A DNA stretch of 64,000 nucleotides, from contig CAJWDP010000005.1 in NCBI GenBank assembly GCA_913030835.1, forward strand, positions 1-64,000. The letters are read 5' to 3'. The notes below the pieces were generated by a model, which ran no database searches, was not told the DNA's origin, and saw only the letters and a list, made by a program, of their open reading frames with translations. Below are positions 44,078 through 52,505 of the stretch, piece by piece. The position numbers and the translations under genes were made by a program. Each line of letters starts with the position of its first letter. The stretch's first letter is position 1. The stretch comes from an uncultured Flavobacteriales bacterium (GTDB lineage: Bacteria > Bacteroidota > Bacteroidia > Flavobacteriales_D > Parvicellaceae).

Positions 44078-45772
44078 ATGAACAAGCCAGAGATTAAGAA
44101 ACAGCTCGAGGAAATCGTAAACAAAGAGGACATTCAAGATTTTATTGATGACGGAAAACAACTGATCAAAACGTATCAGAATCTTCTGGATGAAGAAGAG
44201 AGTGTCAAAAATGAAACACAGGACGATGAGACTCTTCATGATGAAGAACTATCAGCTCATGATGATGATGAGATCACACCATTGATTGAGAAATTCAAAT
44301 CAAGAATGATCGAGCTGGAAAAATCGATTCAACAAAAAGAAAAGAAGAATCTCGAAATTAAGCAAGGACTCATATCAAGACTTAGAAACTTGATCCAGCA
44401 TGAAGAGAACATCGGCGCTCTCTTTGCCGAGATCAAAGAAATTCAGGAAAGCTGGAAAGATACCGGCAATATTCCTAGAAAAATTGCCCAACAGATCAAT
44501 CAGGAATACCACAATTTGATCGAGCAATTTTTTTACAACATCAACATCTACAAAGAGCTCAAGGAAAATGACCTGAAAAAAAATTACTCACTGAAAAATC
44601 AGGTCGTTCACAAAATGAAAGAGCTGCTGGACCAGGAAAGAATATCCGTTGTTCAAGATCGTCTTAGAAACTTACAAAATGAATGGGCTGAAATTGGTCC
44701 GACCTATCAGGAAAATTGGGAGAAGCTCAAAAATGAATTTTACACTACCCAGAATGAAGTGTACGAGAAGATTAGAGTTTTTTATGAAGAAAGAAAGGTA
44801 CAACAGGCCAAGAGCATTGAACTAAAAAAAGAACTTCTTCAAAAGGCAATCGAGCTGAAATCCAAGGAAATAAAAGACATGAAGACCTGGGATTCCGTAA
44901 CAAAGGAGTTTGTTCAACTGCAGAACGATTGGAAAAGTGCCGGACATTCAAATTCAAAAGAAAATAAGACGTTGTGGGTAGAATTCCGATCTGTTTGCAA
45001 TGATTTTTTTGATCAAAAGTCAGCGTTCTTCAAATCACAGAACAAAGTGTACAAGAAAAACGAGGGATTGAAATTGGAATTGATCGAAAAAGCCAAAAAG
45101 CTCATTGATACCGAAAACTTCAAAATGGGCACAAAGGAAATCATCGAGCTCCAGAAAAAATGGAAACAGCTTGGACATGCGGGCCGACACTCTGAACATA
45201 AGCTTTGGAAGAAATTTAAATCCGCAGGTGACGAATTCTTCGAGAAAAAAGAATCGTTCTTTAAAGAAAAAGATGCCGCACAATCCAATCACTTGCAGTT
45301 AAAGGAAAAACTCATTGAAGAAATCACCGGATATAAGCTAAAAGACAACCGGGAAGAAAGTAGTAAAGACCTGAAAGAATTTTCAAATCGATTTTCACAA
45401 ATCGGAGATGTTCCCTTCTCTAAAAAAGATAAGATAAACAAGAGCTTCCGATCCGCTATGAACGAGCATTATTCCAATTTAGGCTTATCTAATCATGAAA
45501 AGGATCGACTATTCTTTGAAACCAGGATCGATCAAATCCTATCCAGTCAAAACCCCGGAAAGTTGATCCGTGATGAAAAAGACCGAATCCGAAAAAAGAT
45601 CAATGGACTCACCAGCGAAATCAATCAGTATGAAAACAATCTGGGATTCTTTAAAAACAGTAAGGGTGCGGAAGCCTTACTGGGAGAGGTAAATGCTAAA
45701 ATTGAAAAGGCAAAAGATCAAATCACCAACCTCAAGAATCAGCTGAAATCGCTACCAAAAGAAGAAGCGTAA
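44078..45772 (+). CDS. DUF349 repeat protein
   Basis: The 564-residue, highly charged cytoplasmic protein has an acidic N-terminal region (about 45-70: DDETLHDEELSAHDDDE) and five DUF349 helical repeats, each with a Leu-Gln-x-x-Trp-x-x-x-Gly core: IQESWKDTGNIP, LQNEWAEIGPTY, LQNDWKSAGHSN, LQKKWKQLGHAG and FSNRFSQIGDVP, followed by a C-terminal coiled coil. DUF349 proteins are widespread in Bacteroidota; their molecular role is not established, though links to RNA or stress have been suggested for some. It has its own strong-looking promoter. Confidence 0.93.
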   Translation: MNKPEIKKQLEEIVNKEDIQDFIDDGKQLIKTYQNLLDEEESVKNETQDDETLHDEELSAHDDDEITPLIEKFKSRMIELEKSIQQKEKKNLEIKQGLISRLRNLIQHEENIGALFAEIKEIQESWKDTGNIPRKIAQQINQEYHNLIEQFFYNINIYKELKENDLKKNYSLKNQVVHKMKELLDQERISVVQDRLRNLQNEWAEIGPTYQENWEKLKNEFYTTQNEVYEKIRVFYEERKVQQAKSIELKKELLQKAIELKSKEIKDMKTWDSVTKEFVQLQNDWKSAGHSNSKENKTLWVEFRSVCNDFFDQKSAFFKSQNKVYKKNEGLKLELIEKAKKLIDTENFKMGTKEIIELQKKWKQLGHAGRHSEHKLWKKFKSAGDEFFEKKESFFKEKDAAQSNHLQLKEKLIEEITGYKLKDNREESSKDLKEFSNRFSQIGDVPFSKKDKINKSFRSAMNEHYSNLGLSNHEKDRLFFETRIDQILSSQNPGKLIRDEKDRIRKKINGLTSEINQYENNLGFFKNSKGAEALLGEVNAKIEKAKDQITNLKNQLKSLPKEEA

Positions 45773-45900
45773 ATTAACACAACCTACTTATTTCAAGGAT
45801 TGGACAATTTTGGCCACAAAGTAGTATATTTCCAACCTTGAAAAAACAGCTTTTACTTGCCAATCGAAAATCGATTGGTTTCCAAATAATTATTGCACAA

Positions 45901-48048
45901 ATGAAAACTTCGCTTTATCTGTTTCTTTTACTATTTGTAACCCTGTCATTTGCGCAGGATAAGTCACTGGATCTAAACATGGCAGTTACCGGGTATGATG
46001 CCGATAGCAAATCGTGGCTATACCCGCAGAGATTATCAGGCTTGAAATGGGTTCCCAATACCCAAAAGTATTCGCATCTTATTGAAAGATCAAGCGGATT
46101 GGTGATAACCAATGGTAAGGAAGCCGATACCATAACCGTTGCTGAGGTTTCCGCCGCAACCGAAAAGGAGTTAAGGAGTATTCCTTTCTTAAGCTGGAAG
46201 GATCAGCATACTTGTTTCATTAAAATCGGATCAACCTACTATGAATACGACGTAGCATCTAAGAAGTCTAAAGAGATACTATCCTGCCGAGAGGGGTCAG
46301 AAAATCATGACTTCAACAGCAGCGCCAATCTATGTGCCTTTACAGTAGATCACAATTTGTATATAGCATCCGCAGAAAATAGCGAATTACCGGTAACCAA
46401 GTTTAACGATGAGCAAATCGTTTCAGGTCAGGCAATAGCCAGATTTGAATTTGGCATAACGAAGGGCACTTTCTGGAGTCCAAGTGGCGAAAGACTAGCG
46501 TTTTATCAAAAGGACGAATCTAGGGTTCACGATTATCCTTTGCTGGACATGACGAAAACTCCGGGACAGCTGGAATCAATCAAATATCCGATGGCAGGAC
46601 AAAAGAGTGAGCTGGCAAAAATTGGAATTTACGAGGTAAAATCTGGGGAAATTACGTACCTGAAGACCGAATCCAGCGGTTTGGATGAGGAGCATTACCT
46701 GACCAATGTTGCCTGGGATCCAAACAATGTTCATGTGTACGTTGCAGAAGTGAACAGGGATCAAAACCATATGAAGCTCAATAAATACGATGCAGCTTCC
46801 GGTGAATTACTGGCCACTCTGTTTGAAGAAAAAAACGAGAAGTATGTTGAGCCGGAGAACCCTCCCCTATTCGTACCGGGAGTTCCCAACGAATTCCTTT
46901 GGTTCTCTGAACGAGACGGGTTTATGAACCTGTTTCGATACAATACGAACGGAGAGCTGCTGGGCAAAGTAACTCCTGTCGATTGGGTGGTAAAAAAAGT
47001 TGTCGGCTTTAACAGTAAAAGTACTGAAGTAGTTGTGGAAGGAACCGGGTCAGACCCAAGGGAAAATCATGCGTTTGCTTTCAATTTAAAAACCGGGAAA
47101 ATGCGCCAATTAACAAAAACGAATGGCACACATTATGTCCAATTGTCAACAGACGGCAAGAAGATGCTTGATACATATTCATCCATCTCGGTGCCTAAAA
47201 ATGTCGACCTCATTGATCTTAAATCGCTCAAAGCAGAAAACATCTTCTCAGCTGCAAATCCATTAGCGGATTACAAATACGGAAGCACAGAATTTTTGAA
47301 GCTTAAATCGTCTGACGGGTCTGATCTGTACGGAAGAATAATCAAACCGTCCAATTTCAATCCTGAGCAGAAATACCCGGTTCTCGTTTATGTGTACGGG
47401 GGCCCACATGCTCAATTGGTCACGAACACGTGGTTAGGCGGCAGCAGAATGTGGATGAACTGGATGGCTGAGCAAGGATATATTCTATTCACACTTGACG
47501 GTCGTGGATCGGCATACAGAGGATTTAATTTTGAGAGTTGCATCCATCGTCAGCTGGGCAAACTGGAAATGGAAGACCAGCTTATTGGCGTGGACTATTT
47601 GAAATCACTTCCTTATGTTGATCAAGATCGCATGGCTGTTCATGGATGGAGCTTTGGAGGATATATGACCACCTCTCTTATGCTTAACTATCCCGATATC
47701 TTCAAATGCGGTGTTGCGGGGGGGCCGGTAATCGACTGGAAATGGTATGAAATCATGTATGGAGAGCGATACATGGACCGTCCTGAACAAAATGAGGATG
47801 GCTATAAAGAAACCAGCTTAATTGATAAAGTAAGCAACTTGAAAGGCGAGTTACTTTTGATACACGGAACAGTTGATGATGTGGTCGTGATGCAGCACAA
47901 TCTAGCTTTCGTAAAGGCATGTGTTGAAGCAGGTGTTCAGGTTGATTTCTTTCCTTATCCAAACCACAAACACAATGTACGTGGAAAAGATCGAGTTCAC
48001 CTGATGACTAAAGTGCTCAATTACGTCATGGAGGAAATGGCAGATTAG
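45901..48048 (+). CDS. Dipeptidyl peptidase IV-type S9 serine peptidase
   Basis: From the ATG at 45901 the product has 715 residues and a signal peptide (YLFLLLFVTLSFAQ); the upstream frame is discarded. An N-terminal eight-bladed propeller (DPPIV_N, about 90-440) precedes an alpha/beta-hydrolase peptidase domain (about 490-715). The triad is Ser584 in HGWSFGGYMTT, Asp660 in HGTVDDVVVMQ and His691 in YPNHKHNV. The glutamate pair that binds the substrate N-terminus appears as ARFEFGITKG or VEPENPP-like segments; I cannot fix which. It probably releases dipeptides from exported or imported peptides in the periplasm. Confidence 0.94.
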   Translation: MKTSLYLFLLLFVTLSFAQDKSLDLNMAVTGYDADSKSWLYPQRLSGLKWVPNTQKYSHLIERSSGLVITNGKEADTITVAEVSAATEKELRSIPFLSWKDQHTCFIKIGSTYYEYDVASKKSKEILSCREGSENHDFNSSANLCAFTVDHNLYIASAENSELPVTKFNDEQIVSGQAIARFEFGITKGTFWSPSGERLAFYQKDESRVHDYPLLDMTKTPGQLESIKYPMAGQKSELAKIGIYEVKSGEITYLKTESSGLDEEHYLTNVAWDPNNVHVYVAEVNRDQNHMKLNKYDAASGELLATLFEEKNEKYVEPENPPLFVPGVPNEFLWFSERDGFMNLFRYNTNGELLGKVTPVDWVVKKVVGFNSKSTEVVVEGTGSDPRENHAFAFNLKTGKMRQLTKTNGTHYVQLSTDGKKMLDTYSSISVPKNVDLIDLKSLKAENIFSAANPLADYKYGSTEFLKLKSSDGSDLYGRIIKPSNFNPEQKYPVLVYVYGGPHAQLVTNTWLGGSRMWMNWMAEQGYILFTLDGRGSAYRGFNFESCIHRQLGKLEMEDQLIGVDYLKSLPYVDQDRMAVHGWSFGGYMTTSLMLNYPDIFKCGVAGGPVIDWKWYEIMYGERYMDRPEQNEDGYKETSLIDKVSNLKGELLLIHGTVDDVVVMQHNLAFVKACVEAGVQVDFFPYPNHKHNVRGKDRVHLMTKVLNYVMEEMAD

Positions 48049-48073
48049 TTGAAATTTGGATTAACTTTAACAG

Positions 48074-49429
48074 GTGTACGCAATTGTTGATATTGAAACG
48101 ACCGGAGGACAACCCAAGGACTCAAAAATAACCGAGATCGGTATCGTAATTTCTGATGGCACCAAGGTAATCGAAACCTACGAAACGCTAGTAAATCCTG
48201 AACGCGACATCCCCTATTTTGTAACAAAGCTAACCGGGATAGATGCCAAAATGGTAGCCAACGCGCCAAAATTTTATGAGGTTGCGAAACACATTGTGGA
48301 AAAGACCAAAGACATGATCTTTGTCGCGCACAATGCTAGCTTCGACTACAATCATATTCGAAAAGAATTTAAGGAGATTGGCTACGAGTATAAAAGAGAT
48401 ACCGTCTGCACCGTTCAATTGTCTCGCCGTGTAATTCCTGATCAGGAATCGTACTCTTTGGGAAAATTATGCAAATCACTTGGAATAGACCATTCTAACC
48501 ACCACAGGGCGCTCAACGATGCGGTAGCTACCTCGAAACTTTTGCATCTATGCCTAAGTAAAGATCAAGTAGAGCTTGAAAATATCAGGAACACCAACAT
48601 TTTGTATGACAGGCTCGACGTACATAACCTGCCCAACAAAACCGGGATCTATTATTTTCTAAATCGAAGCAATGATGTTATTTACATAGGGAAGAGTAAA
48701 AACATCAGACAAAGAGTAAAAACACATTTGGCAAACTACCACACAAAAAAAGGCCAGAGCATCGTTGAGCAAATCGACAAAATCGATTATGAAATTCTTG
48801 GAAGCGAATTGGTCTCGCTCTTGAAAGAATCTAGTGAGATCAAAAAATACAACCCGGTTTACAATAGACAGCAGAGAAAAAAGCTATCTGCCTGGTGCAC
48901 CTATGCTTACACAGCCAACGATGGTTTTTTCCGAATAGCAATAAGTAATAAGCCGATCAATCAAGCTTTTTACATCAATAGCCATACATCGAAACAAGCT
49001 GCACGGGAAGCGCTATTCAAATGGTGCGAGAAGTACCGATTGTGCCAGAAGTTATGCGGATTGTATAAAGCGAGAGAAAAGGAGCCTTGTTTCAATCATA
49101 GCCTAAAGCAGTGCAATGGCGCCTGTTGTGGTCAGGAAACCATGGACAAATACAACGAAAGGGTCCAACAACTTATCGACGATCAGGAAATACCGGATAA
49201 ATCGTTTTACATCATTGACCGTGGCCGAAATAACGAAGAAAAATCCTGCATTAAAATTGAAAACGGACGCTATGTAGGATTTGGTTTCTTCGACCGATCC
49301 ATTCACTACACGAACATTATTGAATTGGATAGCTACATTGATTCATACGAGGACAATAAGGACGTAAGAACCATAATACGGTCATTCTTGCATCAAAAAA
49401 AGGTGAGAAAGATCATTCCTCTCGAATAA
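48074..49429 (+). CDS. DnaQ-type 3'-5' exonuclease fused to GIY-YIG nuclease with UvrC-like Cys segment
   Basis: The start is a GTG; it is required because the first catalytic Asp lies at residue 6 (YAIVDIETTGG). The 451-residue protein has a DEDDh exonuclease (about 1-165; VDIETTGG, VAHNASFDYNHI, HHRALNDAVAT), then a GIY-YIG nuclease (about 195-280; GIYYFLNRSNDVIYIGKSKNIRQRVKTHL), then a Cys-rich segment (CQKLC, KEPCFNHSLKQCNGACCG) resembling the cysteine region of UvrC/Cho, possibly an Fe-S or zinc site. Similar fusions occur in bacteria as DNA-repair nucleases. It follows the DPP gene by 25 nt. Confidence 0.92.
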   Translation: MYAIVDIETTGGQPKDSKITEIGIVISDGTKVIETYETLVNPERDIPYFVTKLTGIDAKMVANAPKFYEVAKHIVEKTKDMIFVAHNASFDYNHIRKEFKEIGYEYKRDTVCTVQLSRRVIPDQESYSLGKLCKSLGIDHSNHHRALNDAVATSKLLHLCLSKDQVELENIRNTNILYDRLDVHNLPNKTGIYYFLNRSNDVIYIGKSKNIRQRVKTHLANYHTKKGQSIVEQIDKIDYEILGSELVSLLKESSEIKKYNPVYNRQQRKKLSAWCTYAYTANDGFFRIAISNKPINQAFYINSHTSKQAAREALFKWCEKYRLCQKLCGLYKAREKEPCFNHSLKQCNGACCGQETMDKYNERVQQLIDDQEIPDKSFYIIDRGRNNEEKSCIKIENGRYVGFGFFDRSIHYTNIIELDSYIDSYEDNKDVRTIIRSFLHQKKVRKIIPLE

Positions 49430-49634
49430 TTGGTTGCAATTTGTATCATCAGGGCATATTTATGGCAAGTATAACCCTAATTTCACTTAGGAATTAAACG
49501 TTAAATCGACCTGGAATCCATAGAAATATTCGTGTTTTCTTTGTTTTGTTAGTTTTCCTGTGGATTATGGATTTTACGGCGAATTTTTATTCTGTTTTTC
49601 ATAACTTGCAGTATAGAAATATTGCCCATTTTAT

Positions 49635-51728
49635 ATGGCGACAGCAGCACAGAAAGAACTCAAAAATAAAAAGTTAAGTAAGGATTTGCTTCTCAATGCT
49701 TTAGAATTAATGGCCACAGCAGTAGCCATGACCAAGCTATACGAAGAAAACAAAGCAATTACGTCTAAATATGTTCATGCTACTTCACGTGGACACGAAG
49801 CAATACAACTTGCTTTGGGAATTCAATTAAAGCCTCAGGACTTCGTCTCTCCTTATTACCGAGACGACTCTATTTTACTTGGAATCGGAATGTCTCCATT
49901 CGATTTGATGCTGCAGTTACTGGCGAAAAGAAACGACCCATTCTCAGGAGGAAGAACGTATTACAGTCATCCTTCATTAAATGATTCGGATAAGCCTAAA
50001 ATTCCGCATCAGTCCTCCGCAACGGGAATGCAGGCCATTCCTACAACAGGATTGGCAATGGGAGTTCAGTACAGAGAAGTAACGGGATTGGATAAACACA
50101 AATCTCCCGAAGAAAAGCCCGTAGTGGTTTGTTCTCTTGGAGATGCATCCTGTACAGAAGGTGAAGTCTCGGAAGCATTCCAGATGGCTGTGCTCAAAAA
50201 ATTACCCATAATTTATCTTGTACAGGACAATGAATGGGATATCTCAGCAAACGCAGAAGAAACTCGAGCACAGGATATCTCCCACTATGCAAAAGGGTTC
50301 AAAGGCATGGGACTTAGGACCATCAATGGTTCCGATTTTACGGAATGCTACAATACCCTGCAGGAAGTGATCGGATTGGTCAGAAAAGAGCGAAGGCCAT
50401 TCATTGTGCATGCGAAAGTCCCTTTGCTCAATCACCATACATCGGGAGTTAGAATGGAATGGTATCGGGACGACCTAGAGGAACATGCAAAGCGTGATCC
50501 TTTTCCTCTATTGAAAAAACAGCTTTTGGAGCTTGGGGTCGACGAAAAAGAATTGTCCAAATTGGAAAATTCGGCAAAAGAAAAGGTCGAAGCGGATTAT
50601 CAGCGTGCATTAAAAGAAGAAGATCCAAAGCCAGATGATCTTACCAACTTCATTTATGCGCCTACACCTGTAACCGAAGAAAAAGGCGTGCGATCGCCCG
50701 AAGGAAAAGAACCAACCGTAATGGTAGATTCTGCATTGTTTGCCGTTCGAGAATTGATGGAAAAACACCCCGAATGCTTACTCTACGGACAAGATGTTGG
50801 TGGAAGACTTGGCGGTGTATTCCGTGAGGCAGCTACATTGGCTCAGCAGTTTGGCGATGAACGTGTATTTAACACCCCTATTCAGGAGGCGTTTATCGTA
50901 GGTAGTACGGTAGGAATGGCTGCAGTTGGTCTAAAACCAATTGTAGAAGTGCAATTCGCAGACTACATATGGCCCGGATTGAACCAGCTTTTTACTGAAG
51001 TCAGCAGATCCTACTATTTATCTAATGGAAAATGGCCTGCATCTATGATTCTTCGTGTGCCGATTGGCGCATACGGATCCGGCGGGCCATATCATTCATC
51101 CAGTGTTGAATCAGTTGTTACTAACATAAGAGGAATCAAGGTTGCTTACCCATCCAATGGAGCCGATCTAAAAGGTTTGCTAAAATCCGCTTACTATGAC
51201 CCTAACCCAGTCGTAATTTTTGAACACAAAGGGTTGTACTGGAGCAAGATCAAAGGCACTGAAGGTGCAGCGACAATAGAACCTGATGAAGATTATGTTA
51301 TTCCGTTTGGAAAAGCAAGGGTGACTCTAGAAACTGAAAAAGAAAAAGTTGCTACCGGAGAAACAATAGGAATCATTACCTACGGAAGGGGTGTGTACTG
51401 GTCAGAAGAGGCCGCAGCTTCTTTTCCCGGTCAAATAGAAATTCTAGACTTGCGCACACTCAATCCCATCGATGAAGAAGCCATGTTCTCGCTAGCCAAT
51501 AAGCACGGCAAGATAATAGTCGTAACAGAAGAGTCCTGTGAATGCTCATTTGCATTGAGTCTTGCCGGTAGAATACAAAAAAAATGTTTCGAGTCATTGG
51601 ATGCACCAATTGAACTTGTCGGATCGGTTGATACACCTGCCATTCCCCTGAATTCCACACTGGAAGAAACACTTCTGCCAAATGGCAAAATAGTTAGCGA
51701 AGTCATTCAAAAACTTCTAAACTATTAG
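49635..51728 (+). CDS. Fused alpha-beta E1 component of a 2-oxoacid dehydrogenase (branched-chain type)
   Basis: The 697-residue thiamine-diphosphate enzyme combines E1-alpha (about 1-330) and E1-beta (about 365-697). The alpha part shows HATSRGHEAIQLALG, YYRDDSILLGIG and the ThDP motif region LGDASCTEGEVSEAF...LVQDNEWDIS; the beta part shows ALFAVRELMEKHPECLLYGQDVG, NTPIQEAFIVG and EVQFADYIWPGLNQL. Together with E2 and E3 encoded elsewhere it would decarboxylate branched-chain 2-oxoacids. The ThDP motif reads GDA...DN instead of GDG...NN, which I believe is usual in this Bacteroidota subgroup. Confidence 0.93.
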   Translation: MATAAQKELKNKKLSKDLLLNALELMATAVAMTKLYEENKAITSKYVHATSRGHEAIQLALGIQLKPQDFVSPYYRDDSILLGIGMSPFDLMLQLLAKRNDPFSGGRTYYSHPSLNDSDKPKIPHQSSATGMQAIPTTGLAMGVQYREVTGLDKHKSPEEKPVVVCSLGDASCTEGEVSEAFQMAVLKKLPIIYLVQDNEWDISANAEETRAQDISHYAKGFKGMGLRTINGSDFTECYNTLQEVIGLVRKERRPFIVHAKVPLLNHHTSGVRMEWYRDDLEEHAKRDPFPLLKKQLLELGVDEKELSKLENSAKEKVEADYQRALKEEDPKPDDLTNFIYAPTPVTEEKGVRSPEGKEPTVMVDSALFAVRELMEKHPECLLYGQDVGGRLGGVFREAATLAQQFGDERVFNTPIQEAFIVGSTVGMAAVGLKPIVEVQFADYIWPGLNQLFTEVSRSYYLSNGKWPASMILRVPIGAYGSGGPYHSSSVESVVTNIRGIKVAYPSNGADLKGLLKSAYYDPNPVVIFEHKGLYWSKIKGTEGAATIEPDEDYVIPFGKARVTLETEKEKVATGETIGIITYGRGVYWSEEAAASFPGQIEILDLRTLNPIDEEAMFSLANKHGKIIVVTEESCECSFALSLAGRIQKKCFESLDAPIELVGSVDTPAIPLNSTLEETLLPNGKIVSEVIQKLLNY

Positions 51729-51850
51729 ATCTAATCCATCAGTGATTGCATACCACTAAAAGGGCAAGGTATTTGATGTAATTGGAGCGAACTACTCAGT
51801 ACCGATCGACTGCTAAAGAAGTTAGTAAAGATTGATTTTTTTGAATATTG

Positions 51851-51858
51851 TAAATTTG
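51851..51858 (+). promoter_or_regulatory. Bacteroidota -7 box directly before an ATG (possible leaderless mRNA)
   Basis: TAAATTTG matches TAnnTTTG exactly and ends 5 nt before the ATG at 51864. If transcription starts at the usual distance downstream of the -7 box, the mRNA would begin at or next to the start codon. An ATTG at 51831 is a possible but rather close -33 element. Confidence 0.45.
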
Positions 51859-51863
51859 TATCT

Positions 51864-52442
51864 ATGAGATTAATACTATTCCTGTTGATTTGTTCAACGG
51901 GCCTGACTTCATTAGCGCAAGATAAAGAGGCTTCAAATTCCTTAGAAGGAGTGCCATTTAGCCAACGCCTATACACTGGAGGCGACCTGGGCTTTAGCTT
52001 TGGCAACATCACTTTTGTCAATATCAACCCAATCGTCGGTTACCGAATAGATAAAAAATGGTCTGCCGGAATTAGTGCCAAGTACATTTATTATCGGGAG
52101 CGATTTCCAGAGTACAACTGGGAATACAGCAATTCCATGTATGGAGGTAGTGTTTTCACACGATACCTGATTGGTAATTCCTTTTTAGCGCATGCTGAAT
52201 TTGAAGCGGTCAATGCAGAAGTCAGGGAATTTTTGTCCACCACGTTGACTAGGAAATGGGTTCCCATCGGACTTTTAGGAGCCGGATATAGACAGGGTTT
52301 AGGTAATACATATCTGCAAGTTCTGGTTTTATACGATGCAATCAACAATCGCAATTCTCCGTATCGAAACGAATATTTATTTGGACCAACTAATATCCCT
52401 CTTATACTTCGCGCCGGTTTCATTATTGGTCTAGGTAATTAG
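51864..52442 (+). CDS. Small putative outer-membrane beta-barrel protein
   Basis: The 192-residue product has a signal peptide (ILFLLICSTGLTSLAQ) and about eight amphipathic strands (YTGGDLGFSFGNITFVNINP, WSAGISAKYIYYRERF, YLQVLVLYDAINN) ending in ILRAGFIIGLGN. The size and pattern fit an eight-stranded OmpW/OmpX-like barrel widespread in Bacteroidota. No function can be assigned. The leader may be absent (see the promoter at 51851). Confidence 0.78.
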   Translation: MRLILFLLICSTGLTSLAQDKEASNSLEGVPFSQRLYTGGDLGFSFGNITFVNINPIVGYRIDKKWSAGISAKYIYYRERFPEYNWEYSNSMYGGSVFTRYLIGNSFLAHAEFEAVNAEVREFLSTTLTRKWVPIGLLGAGYRQGLGNTYLQVLVLYDAINNRNSPYRNEYLFGPTNIPLILRAGFIIGLGN

Positions 52443-52505
52443 AACAGGATTCGTTGTTAGCAACGGCTTCATTTTTCTATCTTTAAGTACCACAATTTCT
52501 TTACC

